Under the pieces are notes generated by a model. That model was not told where the DNA came from, searched no databases, and saw nothing but the letters and a program-made list of their open reading frames with translations. Positions 26,346-35,026 of a stretch of 64,000 bases of DNA are shown one piece after another. The DNA is taken from assembly GCA_965226045.1 (NCBI GenBank), contig CBDDBU010000028.1:558001-622000 (forward strand). The letters run 5' to 3'. The stretch's first letter is position 1. Each line of letters opens with the position of its first letter. The DNA is from CBDDBU01 sp965226045. GTDB lineage: Bacteria > Pseudomonadota > Alphaproteobacteria > VGEJ01. A program made the position numbers and the translations under genes.

Positions 26346-27704
26346 ATGAGCAATTTCCGACCGGTCGACCGGGAGACGGGGTTTCTGCTGCCGCCGTCGG
26401 TGGAGGAATGGCTTCCCGAGCGGCATCTGGCGCGCTTCGTGGTCGAGGTGATCGAGCAGTTGGACCTCTCGGCGTTCGTGAAGGCCTATCGCGGCTCGGG
26501 CTCGGCGTCCTATCACCCGAGCATGCTGCTGGGGCTTCTGGTCTACGGCTACGCCACGGGGGTGTTTTCGAGCCGCAAGTTGGAGCGCGCGACCTATGAT
26601 TCTGTCGCTTTCCGCTTCATCGCGGCCAACGATCATCCCGACCACGATACCATCGCCGCGTTCCGGCGGCGTTTTCTCGACCGGATCGAAGGGCTGTTCG
26701 TCGAGGTGCTGCTGCTGGCCCGGGAAGCCGGGGTGCTGAAGCTCGGCACGGTGGCGCTGGACGGCACCAAGGTGCACGCCAACGCGAGCCGGCACAGCGC
26801 GCTGTCGTGGAAACACGCCTGCGAGCTCGAAGCCCGGTTGAAGGCCGAGGTGGCGGAGTTGATGGCGTTGGCGGAGGCGGCCGATGGGGCGGATGTGCCC
26901 GACGGGATGTCGGTGCCCGAGGAACTGGCCCGGCGCGAGGATCGTCTGGCCCGCATCGCCGAGGCTAAGGCGGTGATCGAGGCGCGGGCGCGCGAACGCC
27001 TTGAGCGGGAACGGGCCGAGTACGAGGCGAAGCTCGAGGCGCGCGCGGAGAAGGCCGAGAAGACGGGCCGCAAGCCGGGCGGCCGTCCACCCGAGCCGCC
27101 GGTGGCCGGGCCCGGGCCGAAGGACCAGGTCAATCTGACCGACGCGGACTCGCGCATCATGCCGGTGGCCGGCGGCGGCTTCGAACAGGCCTACAACGCC
27201 CAAGCCCTGGTGGCGGCCGACAGCCTGCTGGTGGTCACCAACGACGTGGTCCAGGCCCCCAACGACAAGCGGCAAATCGAGCCGGCGCTGGAAGCGCTCG
27301 CCCGCCTTCCCGAGGCGCTGGGCGCGCCCGAGACCCTGCTGGCGGACAGCGGCTACTTCAGCGAGGCCAACGTGAACGCCTGCGCCGAGGCCGAGATCGC
27401 GCCGTTGATCACGCCCGGCCGGGAACGCCATCATCTCTCCTGGAAGGACCGCTTCGCCGGCGCGCCGCCGCCCCCGGAGAACCCGACGCCGCTGGAAGCG
27501 ATGACACATCGACTGGCGACGCCCGAGGGCCGGCAACTCTACGCCCTGCGCAAGCAAACGCCGGAACCGGTGTTCGGCATCATCAAATCGGCCATGGGCT
27601 TCCGCCAGTTCTCGCTACGCGGCCTGGACAAGGTCACGGGCGAATGGAACCTGGTGACCCTGGCCTGGAACATAAAGAGAATGTTCACCTTGCAATACGC
27701 TTGA
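26346..27704 (+). CDS. IS1182-family transposase (copy C)
   Basis: Identical in length (452 residues) and, as far as compared, in sequence to copies B, D and E. The ATG start follows GGAGGCCGTC. The catalytic regions ALDGTKVHANAS and ADSGYFSEANVNA and the C-terminal KRMFTLQYA are present. The insertion of another IS in the tail leaves this gene open. Confidence 0.95.
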   Translation: MSNFRPVDRETGFLLPPSVEEWLPERHLARFVVEVIEQLDLSAFVKAYRGSGSASYHPSMLLGLLVYGYATGVFSSRKLERATYDSVAFRFIAANDHPDHDTIAAFRRRFLDRIEGLFVEVLLLAREAGVLKLGTVALDGTKVHANASRHSALSWKHACELEARLKAEVAELMALAEAADGADVPDGMSVPEELARREDRLARIAEAKAVIEARARERLERERAEYEAKLEARAEKAEKTGRKPGGRPPEPPVAGPGPKDQVNLTDADSRIMPVAGGGFEQAYNAQALVAADSLLVVTNDVVQAPNDKRQIEPALEALARLPEALGAPETLLADSGYFSEANVNACAEAEIAPLITPGRERHHLSWKDRFAGAPPPPENPTPLEAMTHRLATPEGRQLYALRKQTPEPVFGIIKSAMGFRQFSLRGLDKVTGEWNLVTLAWNIKRMFTLQYA

Positions 27705-27771
27705 GCAGGCGGCCGGACTCCGTACCTCGCGAAAAGGAATACGGAATACCAAGTTATGGGCTTGACTTGTT

Positions 27772-29356
27772 CTATAGCAAAGCAGGTTGAGCAAGTCCAC
27801 GGCCCGCGACGCCCGGAGTGTGGAACCGCTTGTTGTCGAGTATCTCCGCCACGGTCAGCAACTGCATCCGGGCGTATTTGACGCCTGACACGTCCAGATC
27901 GCCCGCCTCGGCCATGAAGCGCCGGATGTTGCGGGCCTTGGTCTCGCCGAATTGCTCAAGGATGATCAGCCCCGCCATCAGCGCCTCGTCGTTGTCGAGC
28001 ACGCCGCGCAGCTCCCGCACGTCCTTGATCCCGACATTCCGTCCGCCCTTGACCTCGATTGCCATGCTCGACAGGTCTTTGCTATCGGGCTGGCCGAAGT
28101 AGAGCCGCCCGTCAATCCCGCCATCCGCTGTCCGCTTGGTGGTTACGAACCCGTCCACCTGCTCCACCGCCCATCGCTGGAAGTGGTACTTGTCTCGCGT
28201 CCACAGGTCGCGCGCGCCTTCCAGGTCGCGGGGCACGCCGTCGATCTCGAAGTCCTCGCCCTCCTTGAGCGCCAGCCTGTCGCGCAGCCGTAGCGCCGCC
28301 ACGCGCTTGATCGCGTGAATCGCGATATCGACGCCAATCCACTGGCGGCCCAACTTATGCGCAGCCTCAAGGGTGGTCGCGCAGCCGCAGAAGGGGTCGA
28401 ATACAATGTCGCCGGGGTTGGAACTCGCCGCGATGATCCGCTCCAAGAGCGCCACGGGCTTCTGTGTCGCGTAGCCGAGCCGTTCTTGCCCCAGCGCACC
28501 CGGAATGTCGGTCCAGAGGTTCGCCGGTGCCTGCCCATCCGCCAGGTACGTTTTCCGATATGGCCGCCCCTTGGAAGACCATATCAGCAAACCTTGGGCG
28601 TCCATATTCTCCAGCTTTTCGAGCACCATCCGCCACCCCCAGCGTGGGGTGTAACCCTTGTATTCGTATGCCAGATTCGGGCGCTCGCCCATTGACGCGG
28701 TGCGGATGATTTCGTGATGGCGGTAGCGGCCCAGCTCATCCTCATGTCGATAGGCGTCAGCGACATATTGGGGATCGTGCGGAACTGAGATCGAGTTCCA
28801 CGTCCTGGCGTTGCTCATCGAGTAGTAGAGCAGGTAATCGCAGACCTGTCCGAAGCCCTTGGCATCGCTGTGGGCGCTCGTTCGCTTCCACACGATCTCG
28901 CTTCGGAAATTCTCATGCCCGAAGATCGAATCCATCATGACCTTTATGTAGTGCGAGGCGGTCGGGTCACAGTGCAGGTAGAGGCTCCCGGTTGGCTTGA
29001 GGATGCTGCGCATGGGCAAGAGACGTTGTGTCGGACAAATAGGCCAGCAGGTTCGGGTTGGTCCTGCGCAAGGCGTTCATCCACAAGCGCCAGAATTCAA
29101 CCGACTCGTCCGCGATCCCGGCATCGCGCATCAGCACGGGCATGGTACGCAACTCGCGCTCCCGCTCCTCGTTCATCGACCACATATCGCTGAACGCTTC
29201 CACCTGAGCCGGGAGCGTACGCCCGGTCTCGTCCTTGTAGATCGCATTGTAGTCCCGCTGGGAGTTGAACGGCGGATCGAGATAGATCAGGTCCACGCTG
29301 CCCAGCGCCATTTCCTCCATGACGGTCAGGCAGTCTCCGAAATAGAGGCGGTTCAT
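27772..29356 (-). pseudogene. DNA methyltransferase fused to Mrr-like nuclease domain, frameshifted
   Basis: Starts at ATG 29356 overlapping the transposase stop. The beta-class amino-methyltransferase motif IV is DLIYLDPPFNS. LKPTGSLYLHCDPTASHYIK follows, and the SAM motif is VFDPFCGCATTLEAA with GVDI. After about residue 320 comes a stretch resembling the Mrr catalytic fold: KRTADGGIDGRLYFGQ, MAIEVKGGRNVGIKDVREL and AGLIILE, with D, E and K of a PD-(D/E)XK site. A one-base shift near 29026 separates NLLAYLS from TQRLLPMRSILKPTG; everything else is open to the stop at 27772. Either the gene is inactivated by one indel or it is recoded; an assembly error is also possible. Confidence 0.8.
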
Positions 29357-30231
29357 GCGACCGCCCCCCGCAGGAACGCGGAGAAGGGGTTGTCGTCGCT
29401 GCGGTGATTGTACTTCCAAGATGACTCGGCGATGAATAGCGGGGCCATCCTGCGGCTGTAGTGGTGGTGCGAGCCGTACCATGCCCGCTTGAGCAGCGCC
29501 CAAAAGCCCTCAATGCTGTTCGTGTGCGTATCGCCGTCCGCGTAGGCCACAGAGTGGTTGATGACCGCGTGCTGGTAGTTCGCCTTCGCAGCGTTGTACG
29601 CCTTGTACTCATCGGTGATGAGCAGGGAGCCGACCGGGTCCACGGTGTCCCGCAGAAAGCGCAGGATGCCGCGGCCCGTCAGATCGTCGGCTACGCGGGC
29701 CGTGACACTCCCGCCGCGCTCCACCGCGCCGATGACCGGCATCTTGCGGGTTCCACGCCCACGAGGCGCTGGCGGATCGTCGGAATCGCGCCGGTTCTTC
29801 TTCCGGGGCTTGCCGCCGACATAGGTTTCATCCGCTTCGACGATCCCATGCAGCAGCGGCGCTTGGTCTGCGGCCATCGCCGCCCGGATGCGCTGCTGCA
29901 TGTAGAGCGCCGTCTGCGGGGTCAGCTCAACATCCCGCGCCAACTGGTAGCTGGACAGGCTCTTCTTGGCATTGACCATCAGGCCGATGCCGAGGAACCA
30001 TTTCTGCAACGGGATGCGGGTCTTCTCGAAGATCGTGCCGGAGAGGACATTGAAGCTGGCATGGCAGTCATGGCAGTTCCACCGGCCTACGCGGTCGCCG
30101 TCGCACTTGCGGGCGACATGGATGCTACCGCATTTTGGGCAATGCGGTTCAGCGCCCCATCTGATATCCTCAAGGCGCTCGATGCAGGCTTGCTGATCGG
30201 GGAAGCGGCGGAAAATGGTGATCAGGTTCAT
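29353..30231 (-). CDS. IS1595-family transposase (passenger-bearing element)
   Basis: 292 residues from ATG 30231 (MNLITIFRRFPDQQACIERL), chosen over an upstream ATG because GGGAGA precedes it. Zinc ribbon CPKCGSIHVARKC...WNCHDCHASFNVLSGT, then the ISXO2-like DDE domain with EADETYVGGKPRKKN and ITDEYKAYNAA, and HTNSIEGFWALLKRAWYG with the final Asn/Glu. It ends in ATGA shared with the methyltransferase start. No damage is seen, so the element may be mobile. Confidence 0.92.
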   Translation of the reverse strand: MNLITIFRRFPDQQACIERLEDIRWGAEPHCPKCGSIHVARKCDGDRVGRWNCHDCHASFNVLSGTIFEKTRIPLQKWFLGIGLMVNAKKSLSSYQLARDVELTPQTALYMQQRIRAAMAADQAPLLHGIVEADETYVGGKPRKKNRRDSDDPPAPRGRGTRKMPVIGAVERGGSVTARVADDLTGRGILRFLRDTVDPVGSLLITDEYKAYNAAKANYQHAVINHSVAYADGDTHTNSIEGFWALLKRAWYGSHHHYSRRMAPLFIAESSWKYNHRSDDNPFSAFLRGAVA

Positions 30232-30442
30232 AGCGTGTCTCCCTACGAACCTAATGTAATTGTTCACCTATCCCAAGTCAAGCCCATAACTTGGTATTCC
30301 GTAAGAGTATACTCACCCTGCGGTACGCGCGGCCAAGCGACCGCACTCCGTGTCCTCACGAAAGGCGCTCGATCCCATGACCTCTCCACATCGCGATCCG
30401 TCCACACCCATCCTCGCGGACCTCAGTCCGACAGGCTGCTAG

Positions 30443-31295
30443 AGGACGAACCGCGACCGCATGGCACCGAATCGAGGGGCCGACCTGGCTGGTCGCGCTC
30501 GCCGGCCACGCTGGCTGGGCCGCCGTGACGTGGTACTACCAGGCGCTGTCATGGTGGCTTGTCCTCCCGTTTGGCGCCTGGTTGATCGCCTGGCACGGCT
30601 CGCTGCAGCACGAAGTGCTGCACGGGCATCCGACGCGCTCCGCATGGATCAACGGTATGCTCGCGAGCGCACCGCTTGGGTTGTGGCTGCCCTATGCGCT
30701 CTATCGCGCCCGCCACCTCGAGCATCACGCCGTCGAAGAACTGACCGACCCGGTATTGGACCCGGAGTCCTTCTACATCGAGCGGTCGCGTTGGCGGCGC
30801 CTTGGGCCCTGGGCGCGACGCCTTCTGGCGTTCAACAACACGCTGATTGGCCGGCTAACCCTGGGTCCCGCGCTGACGATGCTCGGAGTGGGGCGCGAGG
30901 AGTTTGGGCGGCTGAAAGGCAGCGACGCGGAGTCTCGACAGGCGTGGATGGGACATGGGCTGGCCGTCCCGGCCCTGTTGGTGTGGATCGTGTGGGTTTG
31001 CGGTATCCCGGTGTGGGCGTATCTCGTTCTTTTCGTTTACCCTGGGGTTTCGTTGGTTCTTCTCCGTTCGTTCATTGAGCACCGGGCGAGTGGGCGGGCT
31101 GCGGAGCGTACGGCGATCGTCGATGCCGGGCGGCTGCTGAGCCTACTCTACCTCAGCAACAACCTCCATGCGGTGCACCACGAGCTTCCGTGGCTTGCCT
31201 GGTATGAGTTGCCCGCGGCCCTCCAGCGGGCGCGAGATCGCCAGACGTTACTTGTGGCGAGCAAAGGATTCGCCGCTGCACCCTGGCTGAGCTAG
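30443..31295 (+). pseudogene. Fatty acid desaturase, 5' end lost at IS1182 copy C
   Basis: The frame is open from the IS junction: WHRIEGPTWLVALAGHAGW, then WWLVLPFGAWLIAWHGSLQH. Histidine-box motifs HGSLQHEVLHGHP, RARHLEHHAVEE and NNLHAVHHELP identify a membrane di-iron desaturase of the fatty-acid/carotenoid-desaturase fold. Several transmembrane helices are visible (LAVPALLVWIVWVCGIPVWA). The natural start lies upstream of the CTAG at 30439 and is missing. Translation might begin at the GTG at 30525, which keeps all His boxes, so a shortened product cannot be excluded. Confidence 0.85.
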
Positions 31296-31322
31296 CATGA
31301 TCCAGCGGAGGACCGAACCGTC

Positions 31323-32378
31323 ATGACCGAGACGCCAGCACCAAGCCTGGGCCTGCTTGAGCGGCTCGCTGCGGGACCGGTGGTGTGCGCGGAGGGCTAT
31401 CTGTTCGAGCTCGAACGCCGCGGCTATCTCTCGGCTGGGGCTTTTGTGCCGGAGGCTGTGCTCGACCACCCCGAGGCGGTCGCCCAACTGCATCGCGACT
31501 TTCTGCATGCGGGCTCGGATGTGATGGAAGCGTTCACCTACTACGGTCATCGCGAGAAGCTGCGGCTGATCGGCAAGGAGGACGTGCTCGAGGAGCTCAA
31601 CCGCACGGCGCTGCGGATCGCCAAGGAGGTCGCCGCCGAGGGCCAGGCGCTGGTCGCCGGCAATGTGTGCAATACCAACATCTACCTCGATAACGACGCA
31701 GCGGCCGCCAAGGCGGCGCACGCGATTTTCGACGAGCAAGTGGGTTGGGCCATCGATGAAGGGGCTGACTTCGTCGTGGGCGAGACCTTCTCCTACGTGG
31801 AGGAGGCGTTGATCGCGCTTGACGTGATACGCTCGAGCGGGCTGCCGGCGGTGATCACCATCAGCATCCATCGCGACCCTACGACGCGGGAGGGCCTGAC
31901 CCCGGCGGAGGCGTGCACGCGGCTAGAGGACGCGGGCGCTGCTGTGGTCGGCCTCAACTGTATGCGCGGCCCCGAGACCATGTTGCCGATGCTGGAGGAA
32001 ATCCGCGCGGCGGTGAATTGCCATGTCGCGGCTCTGCCGGTGCCCTACCGCACCACGGATAAGGAACCGACATTTCAATCATTGCGCGATCCGGGCTGCG
32101 GCTGTGTTCCGGACGGGCGGCCGTTCCCGACCGCGCTCGACCCCTTCACTTGTAATCGCTACGAGATCGCCGAGTTCACACGAGCGGCGCGCGAGATCGG
32201 CGTGAATTACCTCGGCGTCTGCTGCGGCGCCGGCCCGCATCACATTCGCGCCATGGCGGAGGCTCTCGGCCGTCGTCCGCCAGCCGGCAAGTATTCGCCC
32301 GACATGTCCAAGCATGCTTACTTTGGCACGGACAAAGATATTCCCGCCGGGTATCAAGACTACGCCGACCGACTTTGA
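31323..32378 (+). CDS. Betaine-homocysteine S-methyltransferase-like protein
   Basis: 351 residues of the Pfam S-methyl_trans (homocysteine methyltransferase) family. A (beta/alpha)8 barrel with the zinc-binding Cys of VVGLNCMRGPETM and the paired Cys of YLGVCCGAGPHHIRAMAE. The start region DFLHAGSDVMEAFTYYGHRE and the length are closer to betaine-homocysteine methyltransferase than to MetH. The expected reaction is glycine betaine + homocysteine to dimethylglycine + methionine. The ATG at 31323 is 27 bp after the desaturase stop. The next gene, an FAD oxidoreductase, could oxidise the dimethylglycine product. Confidence 0.82.
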   Translation: MTETPAPSLGLLERLAAGPVVCAEGYLFELERRGYLSAGAFVPEAVLDHPEAVAQLHRDFLHAGSDVMEAFTYYGHREKLRLIGKEDVLEELNRTALRIAKEVAAEGQALVAGNVCNTNIYLDNDAAAAKAAHAIFDEQVGWAIDEGADFVVGETFSYVEEALIALDVIRSSGLPAVITISIHRDPTTREGLTPAEACTRLEDAGAAVVGLNCMRGPETMLPMLEEIRAAVNCHVAALPVPYRTTDKEPTFQSLRDPGCGCVPDGRPFPTALDPFTCNRYEIAEFTRAAREIGVNYLGVCCGAGPHHIRAMAEALGRRPPAGKYSPDMSKHAYFGTDKDIPAGYQDYADRL

Positions 32379-32413
32379 AGGACTGATCCACCTTGGAGGG
32401 AAGGCGAGGCGCC

Positions 32414-33748
32414 GTGAACAACCCGCTCATATCGACCAAATATCTCGTCATCGGCGCCGGCGTGCATGGCCTGAGCACGGCCTGGCATCTTGCGATGGAG
32501 CTTGAGCGTCGCGGTGAAAGCGGGGCTGATATCGTGCTCCTCGACAAGGCCGGGCCGGGCGCGGGCGCCACCGGCATCGCGTGCGGTTGTGTGCGGAATT
32601 TCTACATGACCGAGGCCCTCCATCCGATCATCCGCCATTCGGTCGATGTGTGGAGCCAGGATCCCGTCAATTTGGGCTTCCAGCAGGTCGGCTACGTTTC
32701 CTGCGGCGATGAGGGCCAGGCGGAAGACTATGCGCGGATGCATGCAAGCCAGCAGGCGGTTGGCTATCACTCCGACCTTTTCGTCAGCCAAGAGGCGCAC
32801 GCGCATTTGAAGAGCATCTGGCCCGACTTCAAGACCGAGGGGATCGGTGTGGTCCTGCACGAGCGGCTGAGCGGTTATGCCGGGACCCGCCAAGCGGTTA
32901 TCGGGCTCGGCGAGAAGTGCAGTCAGCATGGCGTGCGCTGCCACTGGGGCATCGAGGTCACGGGCTATGACCTGACCAACGGCCGTATCTCGCGAGTGCA
33001 TACAAGCCAAGGTGATATCGCATGTGATGTCGTGGTCTGGGGCCTTGGCGCGTGGACGCCGCGCCACTGGAGCATGTTGGGGCGCGACGACGTGCTTGAC
33101 CTTGCCTATCCGGACGGCGTCACCATCGCCGACCATCCGATGTGGACGTACTGGCGGCTGGTCGAAGGCGAGGTTTATCACGAGCCTGCCTATCGCGACG
33201 CCTACGACCGCGACCCGCCGGTGCTGCATGTCGAGCTAATGGACACGCCGGTGGTCGATGCCGCTAGCGGTCGCGAGATCGGTGATTCGACGTACATCTA
33301 CTGGAAGAACGGCGCCGAACGCATGGATAGGCCGGGCATCCAAGGCGGCGGCATGCCGGTCAAGATCGGGCCTGTCGCCACCCTCGAACCCTACGGTCAC
33401 GACAATGACGAATACCAGGCCGAGACCGAGTTCGCCGACTATTTCACCGCCGGCATGGGCCAGCTCATGGGGCGCTTCGAGGGCTGCCGGGCACAATTCC
33501 GCGAGCGTCGCAATGGCGGCATCGGCGCATTCACGCCCGACAATCTGCCGGTACTGGACTGGCTGCTACCCAACCTCTACATGATCGCCGACAGCAATCA
33601 CGGCTTCAAGATGACCGGCATCGGTAAGCTGGTCGCCCAGCACATCGCGAGAGGGGAGCGTGTGGCCGAACTCGAGCCCTTCGCCTTCAGCCGCTTCGCG
33701 GAAGGACGCACCTTCGGAACCCGCAACACCAACTGTCCGTGGGTCTAA
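32414..33748 (+). CDS. FAD-dependent oxidoreductase, dimethylglycine/sarcosine-oxidase-like
   Basis: About 444 residues from GTG 32414, 13 bp after GGAGGG; a TTG at 32393 is the alternative start. It is a DAO-family flavoprotein with the N-terminal dinucleotide fold KYLVIGAGVHGLSTAWHLA, LLDKAGPGAGATGIACGCVR around the flavin, and a C-terminal FAD loop with FTPDNLPVLDWLLPNLYMIA and DSNHGFKMTGIGKLVAQHIA. It belongs with the glycine oxidase / sarcosine / dimethylglycine dehydrogenase group; the substrate is inferred from the adjacent betaine-homocysteine methyltransferase. There is no folate-binding GcvT-like domain, unlike mitochondrial dimethylglycine dehydrogenase. Confidence 0.78.
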   Translation: MNNPLISTKYLVIGAGVHGLSTAWHLAMELERRGESGADIVLLDKAGPGAGATGIACGCVRNFYMTEALHPIIRHSVDVWSQDPVNLGFQQVGYVSCGDEGQAEDYARMHASQQAVGYHSDLFVSQEAHAHLKSIWPDFKTEGIGVVLHERLSGYAGTRQAVIGLGEKCSQHGVRCHWGIEVTGYDLTNGRISRVHTSQGDIACDVVVWGLGAWTPRHWSMLGRDDVLDLAYPDGVTIADHPMWTYWRLVEGEVYHEPAYRDAYDRDPPVLHVELMDTPVVDAASGREIGDSTYIYWKNGAERMDRPGIQGGGMPVKIGPVATLEPYGHDNDEYQAETEFADYFTAGMGQLMGRFEGCRAQFRERRNGGIGAFTPDNLPVLDWLLPNLYMIADSNHGFKMTGIGKLVAQHIARGERVAELEPFAFSRFAEGRTFGTRNTNCPWV

Positions 33749-33778
33749 CCAGTCCAGAGGCTCGCCGCTCAGACCCGC

Positions 33779-34094
33779 CTAGATCGTGGACTCATAATGG
33801 CGCATCCACAGTCTGACGGAAGCTAGGGTTACGGCGGCGAGATAGTTCCTGGCGAGTTTGTCGAAGCGCGTAGCGATACGGCGGAAATGCTTGAGTTTGT
33901 TGAAGAAGCGCTCGACCAGGTTGCGGTGGCGATAGATTTTCAGGTCAACGACGCGGCGGACCCGGACGTTGCTCGGGCTCGGGATGTGGGCGGTCGCGCC
34001 GTTGGCCTCGATCAGCTCGATGATGGCGCGAGAGAAGAAGCCGCGGTCGGCAACCACGTCGCGCGCCAGACGCAACCCCTCGATGAGAGCCGGC
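33779..34094 (-). pseudogene. IS5-family transposase, C-terminal fragment
   Basis: About 100 residues: LRLARDVVADRGFFSRAIIE, then HIPSPSNVRVRRVVDLKIYR, HRNLVERFFNKLKHFRRIAT and RFDKLARNYLAAVTLASVRL. The last acidic residue and R-N-LVERFFNKLK of IS5 transposases are present, but the first two catalytic Asp regions are missing. The fragment is cut on its upstream side by the IS21 element at 34095. The missing part is not on the other side of IS21, so DNA was lost. Confidence 0.85.
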
Positions 34095-34297
34095 TGTCAA
34101 TCGGCGTTGAACATTGACCCCCTATCGGCGTGCAATGTTGACCCCTTTGGGGATGCACGGCGGAGGTCGTACAGGTAGTCCATAGGAGGGGCCCGCGCGC
34201 GGGCCGACGCGCCCACCACGCGGCTGGCGGCGGACCGCGTGTGGGAGGTTCCTGTGGGCCCACCTGGGCGACCGGGCCGCAGGTGGATCGGTTGCCT

Positions 34298-35026
34298 TTA
34301 GGACCGATTCTTGAAGCGCCAGGAGTCGTTTCCGGTCTCGATGATCTCGCAGTGGTGCGTCAGACGATCGAGGAGCGCGGTGGTCATCTTGGCGTCGCCG
34401 AAGACGGACGGCCATTCGCCGAAGGTCAGGTTGGTGGTGACGATGATCGAGGTGCGCTCGTAGAGCCGGCTGACGAGGTGGAACAGCAGCTGGCCTCCGG
34501 TTTGGGCGAAGGGCAGGTAGCCGAGCTCGTCGAGGATGACGAGGTCGCGCCGGGCCAGCTGATCGGCGAGCCGGCCCTGGCGGCCGGCGCGGGCTTCGGC
34601 CTCGAGCCGGTTGACCAGGTCGACGACGTTGAAGAAGCGGCCCCGGGCGCCATCGCGGATGCAGGCCCGCGCGATGGCGACGGCGAGATGGCTCTTGCCG
34701 GTGCCGGTGCCGCCGATCAGCACGGCGTTGCGCTGGTTGGCCAGGAAGCCGCCGACCGCCAACTCGCGGACCAGCGGCTCGTTGACCGGGGTGTCGGTGA
34801 AGTCGAAGTCGGCCAGCTCCTTGGCCAGCGGCAGCTTGGCGCCACTCATCTGGTACTTGATGGATCGCGCCTGCTTGTCGGCGATCTCGGCCTTCAACAG
34901 CTCGCCGATGATTCGCTGCATCGGATGCTGGCGCTTGAGGCCGTCGGCGAGCACCTCGTCGAACGCGTCGCGCATGCCGGCGAGCTTGAGTGCGGCCATC
35001 ATCTCCAGGACCTCATGGCGCTCCAT
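34298..35026 (-). CDS. istB: IS21 helper ATPase IstB
   Basis: 242 residues, a DnaC-like AAA+ ATPase that assists the IstA transposase in target capture. Walker A GGTGTGKSHLAVAIA, Walker B DLVILDELGYLPF, and the sensor region IIVTTNLTFGEWPSVFGDAK followed by TTALLDRLTHHCEIIETGND. It starts inside the end of istA (14-bp overlap), as usual for this family. Intact, although its partner gene is not. Confidence 0.95.
   Translation of the reverse strand: MERHEVLEMMAALKLAGMRDAFDEVLADGLKRQHPMQRIIGELLKAEIADKQARSIKYQMSGAKLPLAKELADFDFTDTPVNEPLVRELAVGGFLANQRNAVLIGGTGTGKSHLAVAIARACIRDGARGRFFNVVDLVNRLEAEARAGRQGRLADQLARRDLVILDELGYLPFAQTGGQLLFHLVSRLYERTSIIVTTNLTFGEWPSVFGDAKMTTALLDRLTHHCEIIETGNDSWRFKNRS

Larger units (their letters stand above)
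27742..30301 (-). mobile_element. IS1595-family element with DNA methyltransferase-nuclease passenger
   Basis: 2560 bp with perfect 28-bp terminal inverted repeats starting CGGAATACCAAGTTATGGG. It contains a transposase gene and, downstream and overlapping by 4 bp, a methyltransferase gene joined to an Mrr-like domain. The flanks read ggaaTA and TAagag, so only TA is repeated rather than the 8 bp expected. The element sits exactly where one 67-bp repeat of the host IS1182 tail is missing. The transposase type (zinc-ribbon CPKCGSIHV and ADETYVGGKP) fits the ISNwi1/ISPna2 side of the family, where passenger genes are known. Confidence 0.88.
26266..30438 (+). mobile_element. IS1182-family element, copy C, split by an IS1595-type element
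   Basis: Left end at 26266 after CTAG (26262-26265), right end at 30438 before CTAG (30439-30442). The transposase gene is whole. The noncoding tail is interrupted after 27741 by a 2560-bp element and resumes at 30302. Exactly one 67-bp tail repeat unit is missing at the junction. The sequence right of the element is not intergenic but the middle of a desaturase gene, whose 5' end is absent, implying a rearrangement at this copy. Confidence 0.92.

Noticed and set aside
29020..29032. Programmed frameshift in the IS-borne methyltransferase
   Set aside because: No slippery heptamer or downstream structure was seen; kept only as a question under the finding for that element.
34012..34263. 83-residue ORF spanning the IS5/IS21 boundary
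   Set aside because: It crosses an IS junction and its sequence is repeat-derived.
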